DNA of 64,000 bases from Pseudomonas parakoreensis (lineage in GTDB: Bacteria; Pseudomonadota; Gammaproteobacteria; Pseudomonadales; Pseudomonadaceae), in the NCBI RefSeq assembly GCF_021602155.1, contig NZ_BQHY01000002.1:458917-522916 (forward strand), written 5' to 3'. A program made the position numbers and the translations under genes. This document shows, piece by piece, positions 27,823 through 35,766 of this stretch; the stretch's first letter is position 1, and each line of letters begins with the position of its first letter. The notes beneath the pieces were generated by a model that was given only the letters and a program-made list of their open reading frames with translations, made no database searches and was not told where the DNA came from.

Positions 27823-28068
27823 TCAGCGCAGTAAATAAGGGATGTCGACCTTTACGGCACCGGTCGGGCAATCCTTCTCACACGGCATGCAGTACCAGCA
27901 TTCATCGAACGCCATGTAGGCCTTTTGTGTGGCCGGGTTGATCGCCAGCAGGTCCATCGGACAGACGTCGACGCACACGGTGCAGCCCTTGTCGGCGATG
28001 CATTTGTCCTCGTCCACGGTGACCGGGGCGTTGGAGCGGAAGAAGATTTCCTGGGCTTGATAGGCCAT
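27823..28068 (-). CDS. AprB-like 2[4Fe-4S] ferredoxin subunit
   Basis: An 81-residue iron-sulfur protein with two cluster motifs: CIADKGCTVCVDVCP and CWYCMPCEKDCP. The spacing CX5CX2CX3C is unusual for ordinary ferredoxins (CX2CX2CX3C) and, together with the stretch AINPATQKAYMAFDECWYC, resembles the beta subunit of adenylylsulfate (APS) reductase. It lies 25 bases after the flavoprotein gene, which resembles AprA. The start at 28068 was chosen because the longer frame enters the flavoprotein gene. It should pass electrons to or from the FAD of its neighbour. It lacks the long C-terminal tail that wraps AprA in sulfate reducers. Confidence 0.9.
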   Translation of the reverse strand: MAYQAQEIFFRSNAPVTVDEDKCIADKGCTVCVDVCPMDLLAINPATQKAYMAFDECWYCMPCEKDCPTGAVKVDIPYLLR

Positions 28069-28093
28069 GGTTCGGACTCTCTCTGGTGATGCA

Positions 28094-29824
28094 TCAAGCG
28101 GCAAAAGCGCCCACTCGCAAGCGGTCGTAAGCCTGCATGTCTTCGGCATCGAGCGCGATGATGTAAGGCTCGACGGGTTTCTTGAAACTGGTCATCCGGC
28201 CGTCGTCACCCTTCTTCAGGTGGCAGTGGCAGAACCATTCGCTGTCGTTGCGCTGCGGATGATCGACGCGGTAGTGGTACAGGCCCCAGCGACTCTCGGC
28301 GCGGAACAGCGAGGCGCGCGCGGCCATTTCGGCGCAGTCGCGGATCACGCTGGTTTCCATGGCGCGCATCAATTCGTGGGCGTTGTTGGCCTTCATCTGC
28401 CCAAGGTCGCGTTCGATGTCGCTGAAGCGCTGCAAGCCGATCTGCATTTTTTTGGTCACTTTCGGCGGTTGCAGGTAGTCGTTGACGAAGCGTCGCAGCT
28501 TGTACTCGACCTGCGCCGGAGGCAGACCGTGTTCACGATCCAGCGGCGCGTAGACCCGCGCTTTCTCTGTTTCGATCTGCACGGCGTCCAGCGTCGAGAA
28601 CTCGCGCCCGGCGACGAAATCCGCCGCGTTCTGCCCGGCGAACCAGCCGTAAGTGAACGCGCCGAGCATGTAGTTATGTGGCACGGCGGCCATGTCACCG
28701 GCCGAGTACAAACCTTTGACCGAGGTCTCGGCGCGCTCGTTGACCCACACCCCGGACGCCGAATGGCCGCTGCAAAAGCCGATCTCGGAGATGTGCATCT
28801 CGACCATCTGCGTGCGGTAATCGGTGCCGCGATTGGCGTGAAACTGGCCGCGACTCGGGCGTTCGTTGCTGTGCAGGATCTCTTCGATGTTCTGGATGGT
28901 TTCCTCGGCCAGGTGATCGAGTTTGAGAAACACCGGGCCGTTGCCGCTTTCCAGTTCCTGGTGGAACTCCCACATCATCTGCCCGCTCCAGCAGTCGCAC
29001 TCGATGAAGCGTTCGCCCTTGTTGTTGGCCGTGTAGCCGCCGAGCGGGCCAGTGACGTAGGCGCAGGCCGGGCCGTTGTAATCCTTGATCAACGGGTTGA
29101 TCTGGAAGCACTCGAGGTTCGCGAGTTCGGCTCCGGCGTGATAGGCCATGGCGTAGCCGTCGCCGGCATTGGTCGGGTTTTCGTAGGTGCCCATCAGGTA
29201 GCCCGAAGATGGCAGCCCCAGGCGTCCGGCCGCGCCACAGGCGAGAATCACCGCTTTGGCCTTGATCACATGGAAGTCGGCGGTGCGGCAATCGAAGCCC
29301 ATCACGCCGTTGACCGTGCCCTCCTCGTCAGTCAGCAATCGGGTGCAAACGAGGCGATTGGTGATGCTCACCCGCGCCCGTTTCAACTGGCGGTAAAGGA
29401 CTTTTTTGATGTCGTGCCCTTCCGGCATCGGCAGCACGTAGGCGCCCATGTGGTGGACTTTTTTCACCGCGTAATCGCCGGTCTCGTCCTTCTCGAACTT
29501 CACCCCCCAGCGATCCAGCTGTTCGATGGTTTCAAAACTGTGAGTGGCGTAGGCGAACACCGCGGCCTGATTGACGATGCCGTCGTTGGCGATGGTGATT
29601 TCCTTGGTGTACTGCTCCGGCGTCGAGTGCCCGGGGATGATCGCGTTGTTCAGGCCGTCCATGCCCATGCTGATCGCGCCGCTGCGCTTGACGTTGGCCT
29701 TGTCCACCAGCAACACGCGCAAATCACGGTTCTTTTCTTTGGCCTTGATCGCCGCCATCGGCCCGGCAGTGCCGCCGCCGATCACAACGATGTCGTATTC
29801 CTGCTCCAACGTGTTGCGCGTCAT
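28094..29824 (-). CDS. AprA-like FAD-dependent reductase (fumarate reductase/succinate dehydrogenase flavoprotein family)
   Basis: A 576-residue flavoprotein. The FAD-binding Rossmann motif is YDIVVIGGGTAGPMAAIKAKE at the N-terminus; later come AVILACGAAG, the substrate-domain region and GLYSAGDMAAVPHNYMLGAFTYGWFAGQNAA, the second FAD motif. The C-terminal helical part (AMETSVIRDCAEMAARASLFRAESRWGLYHYR) is that of the family. Homology to AprA rather than SdhA is supported by the next gene, an AprB-like ferredoxin, and by the absence of membrane anchors. No signal peptide. The start overlaps the regulator gene (ATGA). Reaction unknown: APS reduction would be unusual here, because pseudomonads assimilate sulfate with a thioredoxin-linked enzyme. 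Confidence 0.88.
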   Translation of the reverse strand: MTRNTLEQEYDIVVIGGGTAGPMAAIKAKEKNRDLRVLLVDKANVKRSGAISMGMDGLNNAIIPGHSTPEQYTKEITIANDGIVNQAAVFAYATHSFETIEQLDRWGVKFEKDETGDYAVKKVHHMGAYVLPMPEGHDIKKVLYRQLKRARVSITNRLVCTRLLTDEEGTVNGVMGFDCRTADFHVIKAKAVILACGAAGRLGLPSSGYLMGTYENPTNAGDGYAMAYHAGAELANLECFQINPLIKDYNGPACAYVTGPLGGYTANNKGERFIECDCWSGQMMWEFHQELESGNGPVFLKLDHLAEETIQNIEEILHSNERPSRGQFHANRGTDYRTQMVEMHISEIGFCSGHSASGVWVNERAETSVKGLYSAGDMAAVPHNYMLGAFTYGWFAGQNAADFVAGREFSTLDAVQIETEKARVYAPLDREHGLPPAQVEYKLRRFVNDYLQPPKVTKKMQIGLQRFSDIERDLGQMKANNAHELMRAMETSVIRDCAEMAARASLFRAESRWGLYHYRVDHPQRNDSEWFCHCHLKKGDDGRMTSFKKPVEPYIIALDAEDMQAYDRLRVGAFAA

Positions 29825-30591
29825 GCCTGCTCCCCTTTTTGCCGGTCGATCCGCAAGCGGTACTGGAACGCATCGCCACGGTAGTAAAGGTGTTCGAAGT
29901 CCAGCGGCTGGCCGTCGGCGTCGTGGGTCAGGCGCTCAATGCGCATGATGGGCGAGCCGGCTTCGACGTTCAGCGCCTGGGTCAAATCGCTGTCGGCCAG
30001 TACCGCGTCGATCGCCAGATCCGCGTGGCCGAGGGCAATGCCGCAGTCGTTTTCCAGAATCAGGAAGATGTCGCGCGTCACCAGATCCGCCTTCTCCAGG
30101 CGCTCGCCGATGGCTTTGGGCAGGTAGGTGATTTCCAGCGAAATCGGTTCACGGTTGATCAGGCGGACGCGTTTGATCTGCGCCACAGTCTCGCCTTCCG
30201 CGACCTGCAGGCGCTCGGCCACGCGTTTGTCGGCAGGGATGAATTTGAAGCTGCGCAGGCGGTTGATCACCTCGTAACCGCGCCCGGTCATGGACTCGGC
30301 GAGGCCTTGCAGGCTGCTGACGTTCTGGAAGGTTTTCGGCTTGGCGACGAACGTGCCTTTGCCGTGGATCTTGAAGATCAGCCCTTCTTTCTGCAGATCG
30401 CCCAGTGCCTGACGCACGGTAATGCGGCTGACTTTGAACAGCGCGCCGAGCTCGCTTTCGGAAGGCATTTGGCTGTCTTGCGGGTATTCGCCGTCAAGAA
30501 TGCGGGCGCGCAGCACGTCGCGCAGTTGCGTGTGCAGCGGGACACTTGCCAGGGACAGTACGTTATCGGTCATCACGGAATCACTTGTCAT
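29821..30591 (-). CDS. GntR family regulator with UTRA domain (HutC type)
   Basis: A 256-residue regulator: winged helix at about 15-80 (LHTQLRDVLRARILDGEYPQDSQMPSESELGALFKVSRITVRQALGDLQKEGLI) and UTRA effector domain at about 100-250 (EGETVAQIKRVRLINREPISLEITYLPKA; VEAGSPIMRIERLTHDADGQPLDFEHLYYRGDAFQYRL). It heads the flavoprotein-ferredoxin-transporter block, and its stop overlaps the flavoprotein start. A palindrome lies over the first codon of this frame, so the second ATG at 30573 (residue 7) may be the true start. Neither has a strong ribosome-binding site. Autoregulation of the whole block is likely. Confidence 0.88.
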   Translation of the reverse strand: MTSDSVMTDNVLSLASVPLHTQLRDVLRARILDGEYPQDSQMPSESELGALFKVSRITVRQALGDLQKEGLIFKIHGKGTFVAKPKTFQNVSSLQGLAESMTGRGYEVINRLRSFKFIPADKRVAERLQVAEGETVAQIKRVRLINREPISLEITYLPKAIGERLEKADLVTRDIFLILENDCGIALGHADLAIDAVLADSDLTQALNVEAGSPIMRIERLTHDADGQPLDFEHLYYRGDAFQYRLRIDRQKGEQA

Positions 30592-30626
30592 AACGAGTTA
30601 TGACGTGATCTTAGAGACGTTATGAC
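30587..30626. promoter_or_regulatory. Candidate operator: palindrome plus extra half-site GTTATGAC
   Basis: GTCATAAC-GA-GTTATGAC (30587-30604) is a perfect 8+8 palindrome, and a further GTTATGAC follows at 30619-30626, 22 bases after the previous half-site. The arrangement directly at the start of a GntR/UTRA regulator fits an autoregulatory binding site. Family knowledge: HutC-type proteins bind such inverted repeats near their own gene. Binding itself is not shown by sequence. Confidence 0.6.
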
Positions 30627-30674
30627 AAGCTTGAGAAATATTGTTTGGGCATAACCTTAGACGCGCTGTTGAAA

Positions 30675-30760
30675 AGCAAAGATCGCAGCCGTCGGCAGCT
30701 CCTACAGTTTGAAAATGCGATCCCCTGTAGGAGCTGCCGAAGGCTGCGATCTTTTGACTT
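30675..30760. repeat. Inverted REP pair
   Basis: Inverted copies (GATCGCAGCCGTCGGCAGCTCC and GTAGGAGCTGCCGAAGGCTG) directly after the stop of the Gfo/Idh gene and upstream of the GntR operator. It can terminate the oxidoreductase transcript and insulate the GntR promoter. Confidence 0.85.
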
Positions 30761-31725
30761 TAGCGTTTGAGGATCTGGTCCATCACCCAGTCGGTCTTGA
30801 CGGCTTGCTCGGCGACGGCCGGATGCTGCGAATCCCCCCGAATATGCGCATTCATACCGAGCACGTGGTGCCACTGAATGTGCTCGTGATGCGGGATCTC
30901 CAGGCTGATCTGCTCATCGGCGAATAGCTGCACCGGATGCTCGTCAAACACGGAGAACGCGATGCGCCCCTGATTGCCGATTATTTCCACCCGGTCCTCG
31001 CGCCGATCCGCGACAAAACTCCAACAGCCCATGCCCAGTGCTCCAGAGGCGAAGCGCCAACTGGCACTGACCGCGTCTTCCGCCGCATACAACCCGGCTT
31101 GCCGGGCGGTGAAACCGGCGACTTCAACGATGTCGCCGACCAGGTACTGGAACAGGTCGAAACCATGGCTGGCCAGATCGGCAAAGTAGCCGCCACCGGC
31201 CACGCTCGGGTCGGTTCGCCAATTGGCGCTACCGTCCAGATCCGCTGCCGAGGGGGCTTTGGTCAGCGTCCAGCTCAGGTGTCGTACCTCACCGATGCGG
31301 CCCTGCGCCAGCCATTGCCGCACTTGAGCAAAACGCGGCAACGACCGGCGGTAGTAGGAAACGAACAGGTGCAGACCGGCGTCGGCAAACGCCTGCTGCA
31401 TCTCGCGGCTTTGCCCGGCGTTGAGCGCCATCGGTTTTTCGACGCAGCAATGCTTGCCGGCGGCAGCGACTTTCAGGCTGTAGGCGTGGTGGCTGTCGGG
31501 TGGCGTGGCGATGTACACCGCGTCCACCTCGGGGTCGTTGATCAGCGCATCGACATCGGTGCAGATCCGGGCGATGCCATGGCGCGCCGCGTAATCGCTC
31601 ACCGCTTCGAGGCGCCGGCCCATCACCGCCACCAGCGCTGAACCCGGGGCCTTGTAGAAGGCCGGCCCGCTCTTGCGCTCGGCGACGCTGCCGCAGCCGA
31701 TCATGCCCCAACGCACCACGTCCAT
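30760..31725 (-). CDS. Gfo/Idh/MocA family oxidoreductase
   Basis: A 321-residue NAD(P)-dependent dehydrogenase. N-terminal Rossmann fold: VVRWGMIGCGSVAERKSGPAF, then VDAVYIATPPDSHHAYSLKVAAAGKHCCVEKPMALN, with the conserved EKP lysine (general acid/base). The C-terminal domain has GGGYFADLASHGFDLFQYL, whose Asp/His are the usual catalytic pair. Substrates of the family are sugars, inositols or their derivatives; the exact one is unknown. The ATG used has GGAGG eight bases upstream; the longer frame begins with TTG. It follows the DyP peroxidase gene by 27 bases in the same direction, so both are probably one transcript, although no joint pathway is obvious. Confidence 0.9.
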   Translation of the reverse strand: MDVVRWGMIGCGSVAERKSGPAFYKAPGSALVAVMGRRLEAVSDYAARHGIARICTDVDALINDPEVDAVYIATPPDSHHAYSLKVAAAGKHCCVEKPMALNAGQSREMQQAFADAGLHLFVSYYRRSLPRFAQVRQWLAQGRIGEVRHLSWTLTKAPSAADLDGSANWRTDPSVAGGGYFADLASHGFDLFQYLVGDIVEVAGFTARQAGLYAAEDAVSASWRFASGALGMGCWSFVADRREDRVEIIGNQGRIAFSVFDEHPVQLFADEQISLEIPHHEHIQWHHVLGMNAHIRGDSQHPAVAEQAVKTDWVMDQILKR

Positions 31726-31752
31726 GGTCAAACCCTCCGTGCTTGCAAAACC

Positions 31753-32640
31753 TCAGCCCAGGCGCAGCGCGCGCAGATCGAGGTGGCCGTCCTTGATGGG
31801 CGGGCACCAGTAATAGCCGCCGGTAATCGGTCGGCTGATGCGGTACAGACCATCAGCGATACCGTCTTCCAGACCGCTCATGCGCCGCAGTTGCGCCTCG
31901 AAGGCGTCCAGCGAGAACCCGAAGGCGAGGAACATCAGACCGGCCCGGTCACCTTCAATCCATGGCATCGAACGGCGCACGACGAAGGCTTCGGGGGCGA
32001 AGCTTTCCTGGGCGGTGCGTTTGACGTGGGCAGAGACTGGCGCATCGTCGATCTCTTCGTTGTCGCTCAGGCGACGGCCCATGATGTTGTCTTTGTCTTC
32101 GCCGGACAATTGATGAAAACCCTTGAGGTCGTGCTGCCACTGCTGGATCGCGGCGAAGCTGCCGCCGACCAGACCTTCTGCGCCCTCGCCCAACAAGGCT
32201 GCAGCGATGGCGGCTTCGTCGTGCGGGTTTTCGGTGCCGTCTTCGTAGCCGGTCAGGTCATGGCCGTCCTTGTGGCGGAAGGCTTCCTGCCTGTCGACCA
32301 GGCGCAGCGCCGGGGCCAGTGCGGCCTCGACGGCGTTGCAGCGGTTGAGCAGTTCGCCACGGTCGTCACCATGCAGCCAGACCCACAGCGCGTGCTGGGT
32401 AGAGGGGTTTTCCACGCCGACGCCGGTCATGGCCGGGAAGCTGCGCAGTCCATCAATCTGTACGTTCAGCGCCTTGGTCAGGGATTCACCAAAACCGACC
32501 ACCGCCGACTTGCCGTCCACCAGGCTCAGCAGGTTGTCGATCGCCTGCGGCAGTGCTTCAACCGACGCCAGGGCGAAAAACAGGTGGCGCGCTTGTGCAG
32601 GAACGGGGGTGGCGAGAATGCCCGGCTGGTAGTAACTCAT
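31753..32640 (-). CDS. Dye-decolorising (DyP-type) haem peroxidase
   Basis: A 295-residue cytoplasmic peroxidase. The DyP signature GYEDGTENP lies near residue 130 with the distal aspartate of GXXDG; the proximal haem histidine is in SAHVKRT near 207; the distal arginine lies in the following VVRRSMPW. Length and lack of a Tat signal fit class B DyP enzymes, which oxidise dyes, lignin-like phenolics or Mn(II) and are sometimes packed in encapsulins (no encapsulin gene is present here). AAGGAG precedes the ATG. The gene is followed by the Gfo/Idh gene. Confidence 0.93.
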   Translation of the reverse strand: MSYYQPGILATPVPAQARHLFFALASVEALPQAIDNLLSLVDGKSAVVGFGESLTKALNVQIDGLRSFPAMTGVGVENPSTQHALWVWLHGDDRGELLNRCNAVEAALAPALRLVDRQEAFRHKDGHDLTGYEDGTENPHDEAAIAAALLGEGAEGLVGGSFAAIQQWQHDLKGFHQLSGEDKDNIMGRRLSDNEEIDDAPVSAHVKRTAQESFAPEAFVVRRSMPWIEGDRAGLMFLAFGFSLDAFEAQLRRMSGLEDGIADGLYRISRPITGGYYWCPPIKDGHLDLRALRLG

Positions 32641-32704
32641 GTGAACTCCTTGGGAAAGTGCGCGGGAGTTTACCTGTAGCCGGAGGGTTTGTGGGGGCTC
32701 TGAA

Positions 32705-32784
32705 AGTCAAAAGATCGCAGCCTTCGGCAGCTCCTACACCGATCCCTGTAGGAGCTGCCGAAGGCTGCGATCTTTTGATCTTCA
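32705..32784. repeat. Inverted REP pair
   Basis: Inverted AAAGATCGCAGCCTTCGGCAG elements with an 18-base centre. The pair reaches the stop codon of the AraC gene at 32782 and lies about 65 bases upstream of the DyP start. Confidence 0.86.
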
Positions 32785-33834
32785 GAGAGTTACGATGCTC
32801 TCCTGCCGCCACGCACTCGGGCTCATCCCGGTCCAGCGCTTGAACGCCCGGCGAAAACTGCGCACGTCGCTGTAGCCGACTTCTTCGGTGATGCGTTCAA
32901 TCGGCATGTCCGGATTGGCCAACAGACTCAGGGTCCGCGCCTGCCGCACCTGTTCCAGCAGCGCTTCGAAGGTCAGTGCGTGCTCGGTGAGGCGCCGGCG
33001 CAAAGTGCGGCTGCTCATGTTCAAGTCGCCGGCGATTTTTTCGATATGGCTGCCCCGGCTCAGATCCCGGGCAATCGCCCGTTCCACCGCCTGAATCAAA
33101 TCGAGTTTCTGGTGCACCTGCGCCGCTTCCAGCTCCAGCAAGGCAACCGCCTGGCGCAGCGCCAGCGAATGATGATTGGGCAAGTTGACGTCCAGCCACT
33201 GAACATCGATCAGCATGCGATTGTGCAGACAACCGAAACGCACATCGGGCCCGAGCAAGCGGTGATATTCGCTCAGGTAATCCGGCGCGGCGTGCACAAA
33301 CTCCACGGCAATCGGCTTGAATTCACTGCCGGCCAAGGCCCGGCCATACACCAGCAGGCTGGCAAAGAATTCTTCGACGGCGAACACCTGAACCTCGGCG
33401 AACGGCAAGCGGCACTCGGCGTCGAGGTGCACCTGATCACCCGCCACATCGACGCTGGACACCACGATCCCGCCGGAGGTGTGCTGATGGCGGATGCCGA
33501 GGGTAAAGGCATCACGCAAGGTCTTGCACAGCGACAGCACATGCCCGAGCAGCCCCAGCGTACCCAGCACATTCTGCGCGCCGACCCACAACCCCAAACC
33601 CTGATTGGGCAACACTTTGAGCGCGCGCTGAATCATTGCCACAGCCTGGCGATAGGAAATCCGTTGCGCCGGATCCTGCAGATCATCGAGGGTGAAGCCC
33701 AGGCCACGGCACAGGCTTTGGGGGTCGATGCCTTTGTTGTGCACGACTTCGGCGAGGGTTTGCAGGAGGAATGGCGAGACCAGCGCCAATTCAAAAGTGG
33801 GGTCTTGGACTTTTACGTTCATGGGGGCTGACAT
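32782..33834 (-). CDS. AraC family transcriptional regulator (OruR/ArgR-like arrangement)
   Basis: A 350-residue regulator with an N-terminal 'arabinose-binding-like' domain of the Arabinose_bd type (about 30-210) and the C-terminal double helix-turn-helix (about 245-340: IEKIAGDLNMSSRTLRRRLTEHALTFEALLEQVRQARTLSLLANPDMPIERITEEVGYSDVRSFRRAFKRWTGMSPSAWR). This layout is shared by OruR, VirF-like and many catabolic regulators. It is divergent from the SphA-like channel gene with about 200 bases between, so it may regulate that gene. A second ATG four codons in is possible; neither has a strong ribosome-binding site. Confidence 0.9.
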   Translation of the reverse strand: MSAPMNVKVQDPTFELALVSPFLLQTLAEVVHNKGIDPQSLCRGLGFTLDDLQDPAQRISYRQAVAMIQRALKVLPNQGLGLWVGAQNVLGTLGLLGHVLSLCKTLRDAFTLGIRHQHTSGGIVVSSVDVAGDQVHLDAECRLPFAEVQVFAVEEFFASLLVYGRALAGSEFKPIAVEFVHAAPDYLSEYHRLLGPDVRFGCLHNRMLIDVQWLDVNLPNHHSLALRQAVALLELEAAQVHQKLDLIQAVERAIARDLSRGSHIEKIAGDLNMSSRTLRRRLTEHALTFEALLEQVRQARTLSLLANPDMPIERITEEVGYSDVRSFRRAFKRWTGMSPSAWRQESIVTL

Positions 33835-34032
33835 TCCGGATCACGCTTGATTGTTATTTTTGTTACCGGTTATGTCGAAGGAAGTTAGCACAGGGTTGGC
33901 CGACTGTCCGCAGAAGTCCCCCTAACTGTCCGCCAATACCCTGCCCCGTCGGGCCTCTAGCGCTTATTTCTATGGTGCCGGACGTTTCGCGTACCGGCGC
34001 CACGTCCCACCACAATAATAATGAGGACAGCC

Positions 34033-34980
34033 ATGAGCCCGAACCGCGCCACTTTTCCCTTGCGTCTGGCACTGACTTTGCTCGGTTGCACCGCGTCCCT
34101 GTCGGCCCTGGCCACCGAAGCCGGCGTCGACAACATCGGCCCCGGCACCGACGGGTTCTTCATGCTGCCGCTGGAAGTCGACAGCCTTCCGGAGAACATG
34201 GTCGCGTTCAACCTTTACTACAACCATTACAAGTCGACCAAGCTCAACATCAGCTCGTTGGGCGGCAAGGTGCCGAATGTCGATATCGAATCCACGGCGG
34301 TCATTCCGCGCATCGATTACCTGAGCCCGGTACGCGTGTTCGGTGGACGCCTGGCCGGCTACATCGCCCAGCCCTGGTTGAAGCAGGAAGTGTCGGTATT
34401 CGGTCTCAGCGATACTCGCGAAGGCATGGGCGACACCACGATTGCACCGATCATCCTGTGGGACATGGGCAAGAACCTGACCCTCGGCGCCGCCCTGGAA
34501 ATCACGGTGCCCACCGGTGAATACAGCGTCGATCGGCTGGCCAATACCAGCAACAATTTCTACACCTACAAGCCGCTGTTCTCGTTCACCTGGCTGCCGA
34601 CCGACAAGACCGAGGTGTCACTCAAGACCACCTACAGCTTCAACGAAAAGAACAAGGACACCGACTACAAGTCCGGACAGATTTTCCACTTCGATTATTC
34701 GGCCAGTTACAAGATCACCGACGATGTGATGCTCGGTATCAACGGCTATTACCTCAAGCAAACCACCGACGACAAACAGTACGGCCACACCGTGCAATTC
34801 GCCGGGCAGGATGTGGACGACGGCGTGCGCGGCCAGGTCTTCGCGATTGGCCCGGCGTTGCACTTCACCTTCCTCAAATACGCCAGCGCGGAGATTCGCT
34901 GGGCCAAGGAATTTGACGTGGAGAACCGGCCGGAAGGCGACATGCTCTGGGCCAAGGTCAGCATCCCCTACGCCTTCTGA
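34033..34980 (+). CDS. SphA/MetA family outer-membrane channel-like protein
   Basis: A 315-residue protein of the 'phenol meta-degradation / transporter' family. The signal peptide ends near LSALA-TEAGVDNIGPGTDGFFMLP, a typical mature start. The rest is alternating beta strands (LAGYIAQPWLKQEVSVFGLSDTREGMGDTTIAPIILWDMGKNLTLGAALEITVPTGEY is spread over residues 105-165) ending in the terminal F of IPYAF, as in outer-membrane barrels. P. aeruginosa SphA of this family helps in sphingosine response and some relatives in aromatic uptake. GAGGA five bases upstream fixes the start at the second ATG. The upstream 200 bases between it and the AraC gene hold the presumed shared promoter. Confidence 0.82.
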   Translation: MSPNRATFPLRLALTLLGCTASLSALATEAGVDNIGPGTDGFFMLPLEVDSLPENMVAFNLYYNHYKSTKLNISSLGGKVPNVDIESTAVIPRIDYLSPVRVFGGRLAGYIAQPWLKQEVSVFGLSDTREGMGDTTIAPIILWDMGKNLTLGAALEITVPTGEYSVDRLANTSNNFYTYKPLFSFTWLPTDKTEVSLKTTYSFNEKNKDTDYKSGQIFHFDYSASYKITDDVMLGINGYYLKQTTDDKQYGHTVQFAGQDVDDGVRGQVFAIGPALHFTFLKYASAEIRWAKEFDVENRPEGDMLWAKVSIPYAF

Positions 34981-34986
34981 CCTCGA

Positions 34987-35072
34987 CCTGCAGGAGCTGC
35001 CGCAGGCTGCGATCTTTTGACTTTGGTTTACAAGCCAGATCAAAAGATCGCAGCCTGCGGCAGCTCCTACAC
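34987..35072. repeat. Inverted REP pair
   Basis: Inverted GGAGCTGCCGCAGGCTGCGATC copies directly after the SphA-like stop. Between its end and the antitoxin start (35073-35251) an open frame continues upstream of the antitoxin but has no ribosome-binding site; this space is taken as the promoter region of the toxin-antitoxin operon. Confidence 0.86.
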
Positions 35073-35251
35073 AGACGGCGGTGTTGTGGAGGAATCCGAT
35101 GACAACGTGCGTCGATTTTCCCTTATGGGCAAGGGAAACGTCTGACATCTTTCCCGCCAGCGCTTCGGGATACTGCGCACTTCGTCTTGCCAGTGACGAC
35201 AGCGAGCCACATCCCCCCTTAGACTGCTTCACATTGATCATGGAGGTCACT

Positions 35252-35443
35252 ATGAGCGCCGAACTTTCCTCTATCGTTTCAGACTTCGAAACCCCAGAGC
35301 AGGCCGCCAGCTATGATCGCTGGTTCCGGGCACAGGTACAGGCCTCGATGGATGATCCGCGGCCCAACATCCCCCACGAGCAGGTGATGGCCGAAATGCG
35401 CGCCCTCATCGAATCGAAACTCAACAAAAACAGTGCGGGTTGA
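35252..35443 (+). CDS. Antitoxin of a type II toxin-antitoxin pair (stability-determinant/RelB-like)
   Basis: A 63-residue acidic protein. The core SDFETPEQAASYDRWFRAQVQASMDDPRPNIPHEQVMAEMRALIESK is typical of the small 'stability determinant' antitoxins that accompany ParE/RelE toxins. GGAGG stands before this ATG at the proper distance, whereas the open frame extends upstream without one. Its stop overlaps the toxin start by 11 bases, which is the usual way such pairs are coupled. It should neutralise the toxin by wrapping its helices around it and repress the operon with it. Confidence 0.85.
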   Translation: MSAELSSIVSDFETPEQAASYDRWFRAQVQASMDDPRPNIPHEQVMAEMRALIESKLNKNSAG

Positions 35444-35702
35444 CTGGCGACCTGAAGCTCGCACTCAACTCTGGCAAACCCTGAACTACATCGCTGACCG
35501 TAACGCCGTGGCGGCCAGTCAACTGAACGCCGCCATCGAAGCGGCTACCTCCGCCCTCCCACTTCACCCCTACCTTTATCGCTTCGGCAAGGTCGCCGGT
35601 ACATGGGAAATCGTTGTCCATCCCAACTATGTCGTGGTTTATCGGGTGACCGACCGGATCGAGATTCTCAACCTTTTGCACGCTCGACAGGCGTATCCCT
35701 AA
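35433..35702 (+). CDS. ParE/RelE family toxin
   Basis: An 89-residue toxin that starts with GTG inside the end of the antitoxin gene. The ParE/RelE fold is recognisable: VDWRPEARTQLWQTLNYIADRN (helix), then LHPYLYRFGKVAGTWEIVVHPNYVVVYRVTDRIEILNLLHARQ, with the terminal strand containing the conserved LxxxHxRQxYP ending. ParE poisons gyrase and RelE cleaves mRNA; the sequence alone does not decide, although the ending HARQAYP is common in ParE-like toxins. It ends next to the terminator of the large adhesin gene, convergent with it. Confidence 0.87.
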   Translation: MRVDWRPEARTQLWQTLNYIADRNAVAASQLNAAIEAATSALPLHPYLYRFGKVAGTWEIVVHPNYVVVYRVTDRIEILNLLHARQAYP

Positions 35703-35718
35703 GCCTTCCGCTCCACAC

Positions 35719-35745
35719 AAAAAAAGGGCGACCCACCGGCCGCCC
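35719..35745 (-). terminator. Rho-independent terminator of the adhesin gene
   Basis: On the minus strand a GGGCGGCC-GGTG-GGTCGCCC hairpin (35726-35745) is followed by seven T. It lies 22 bases after the stop of the 12.5-kb adhesin gene. Confidence 0.8.
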
Positions 35746-35766
35746 AAAGTACTGCACGAGAGTCCT

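Noticed and set aside
35081-35251. N-terminal extension of the antitoxin
   Set aside because: The frame is open, but the strong GGAGG and family length place the start at 35252.
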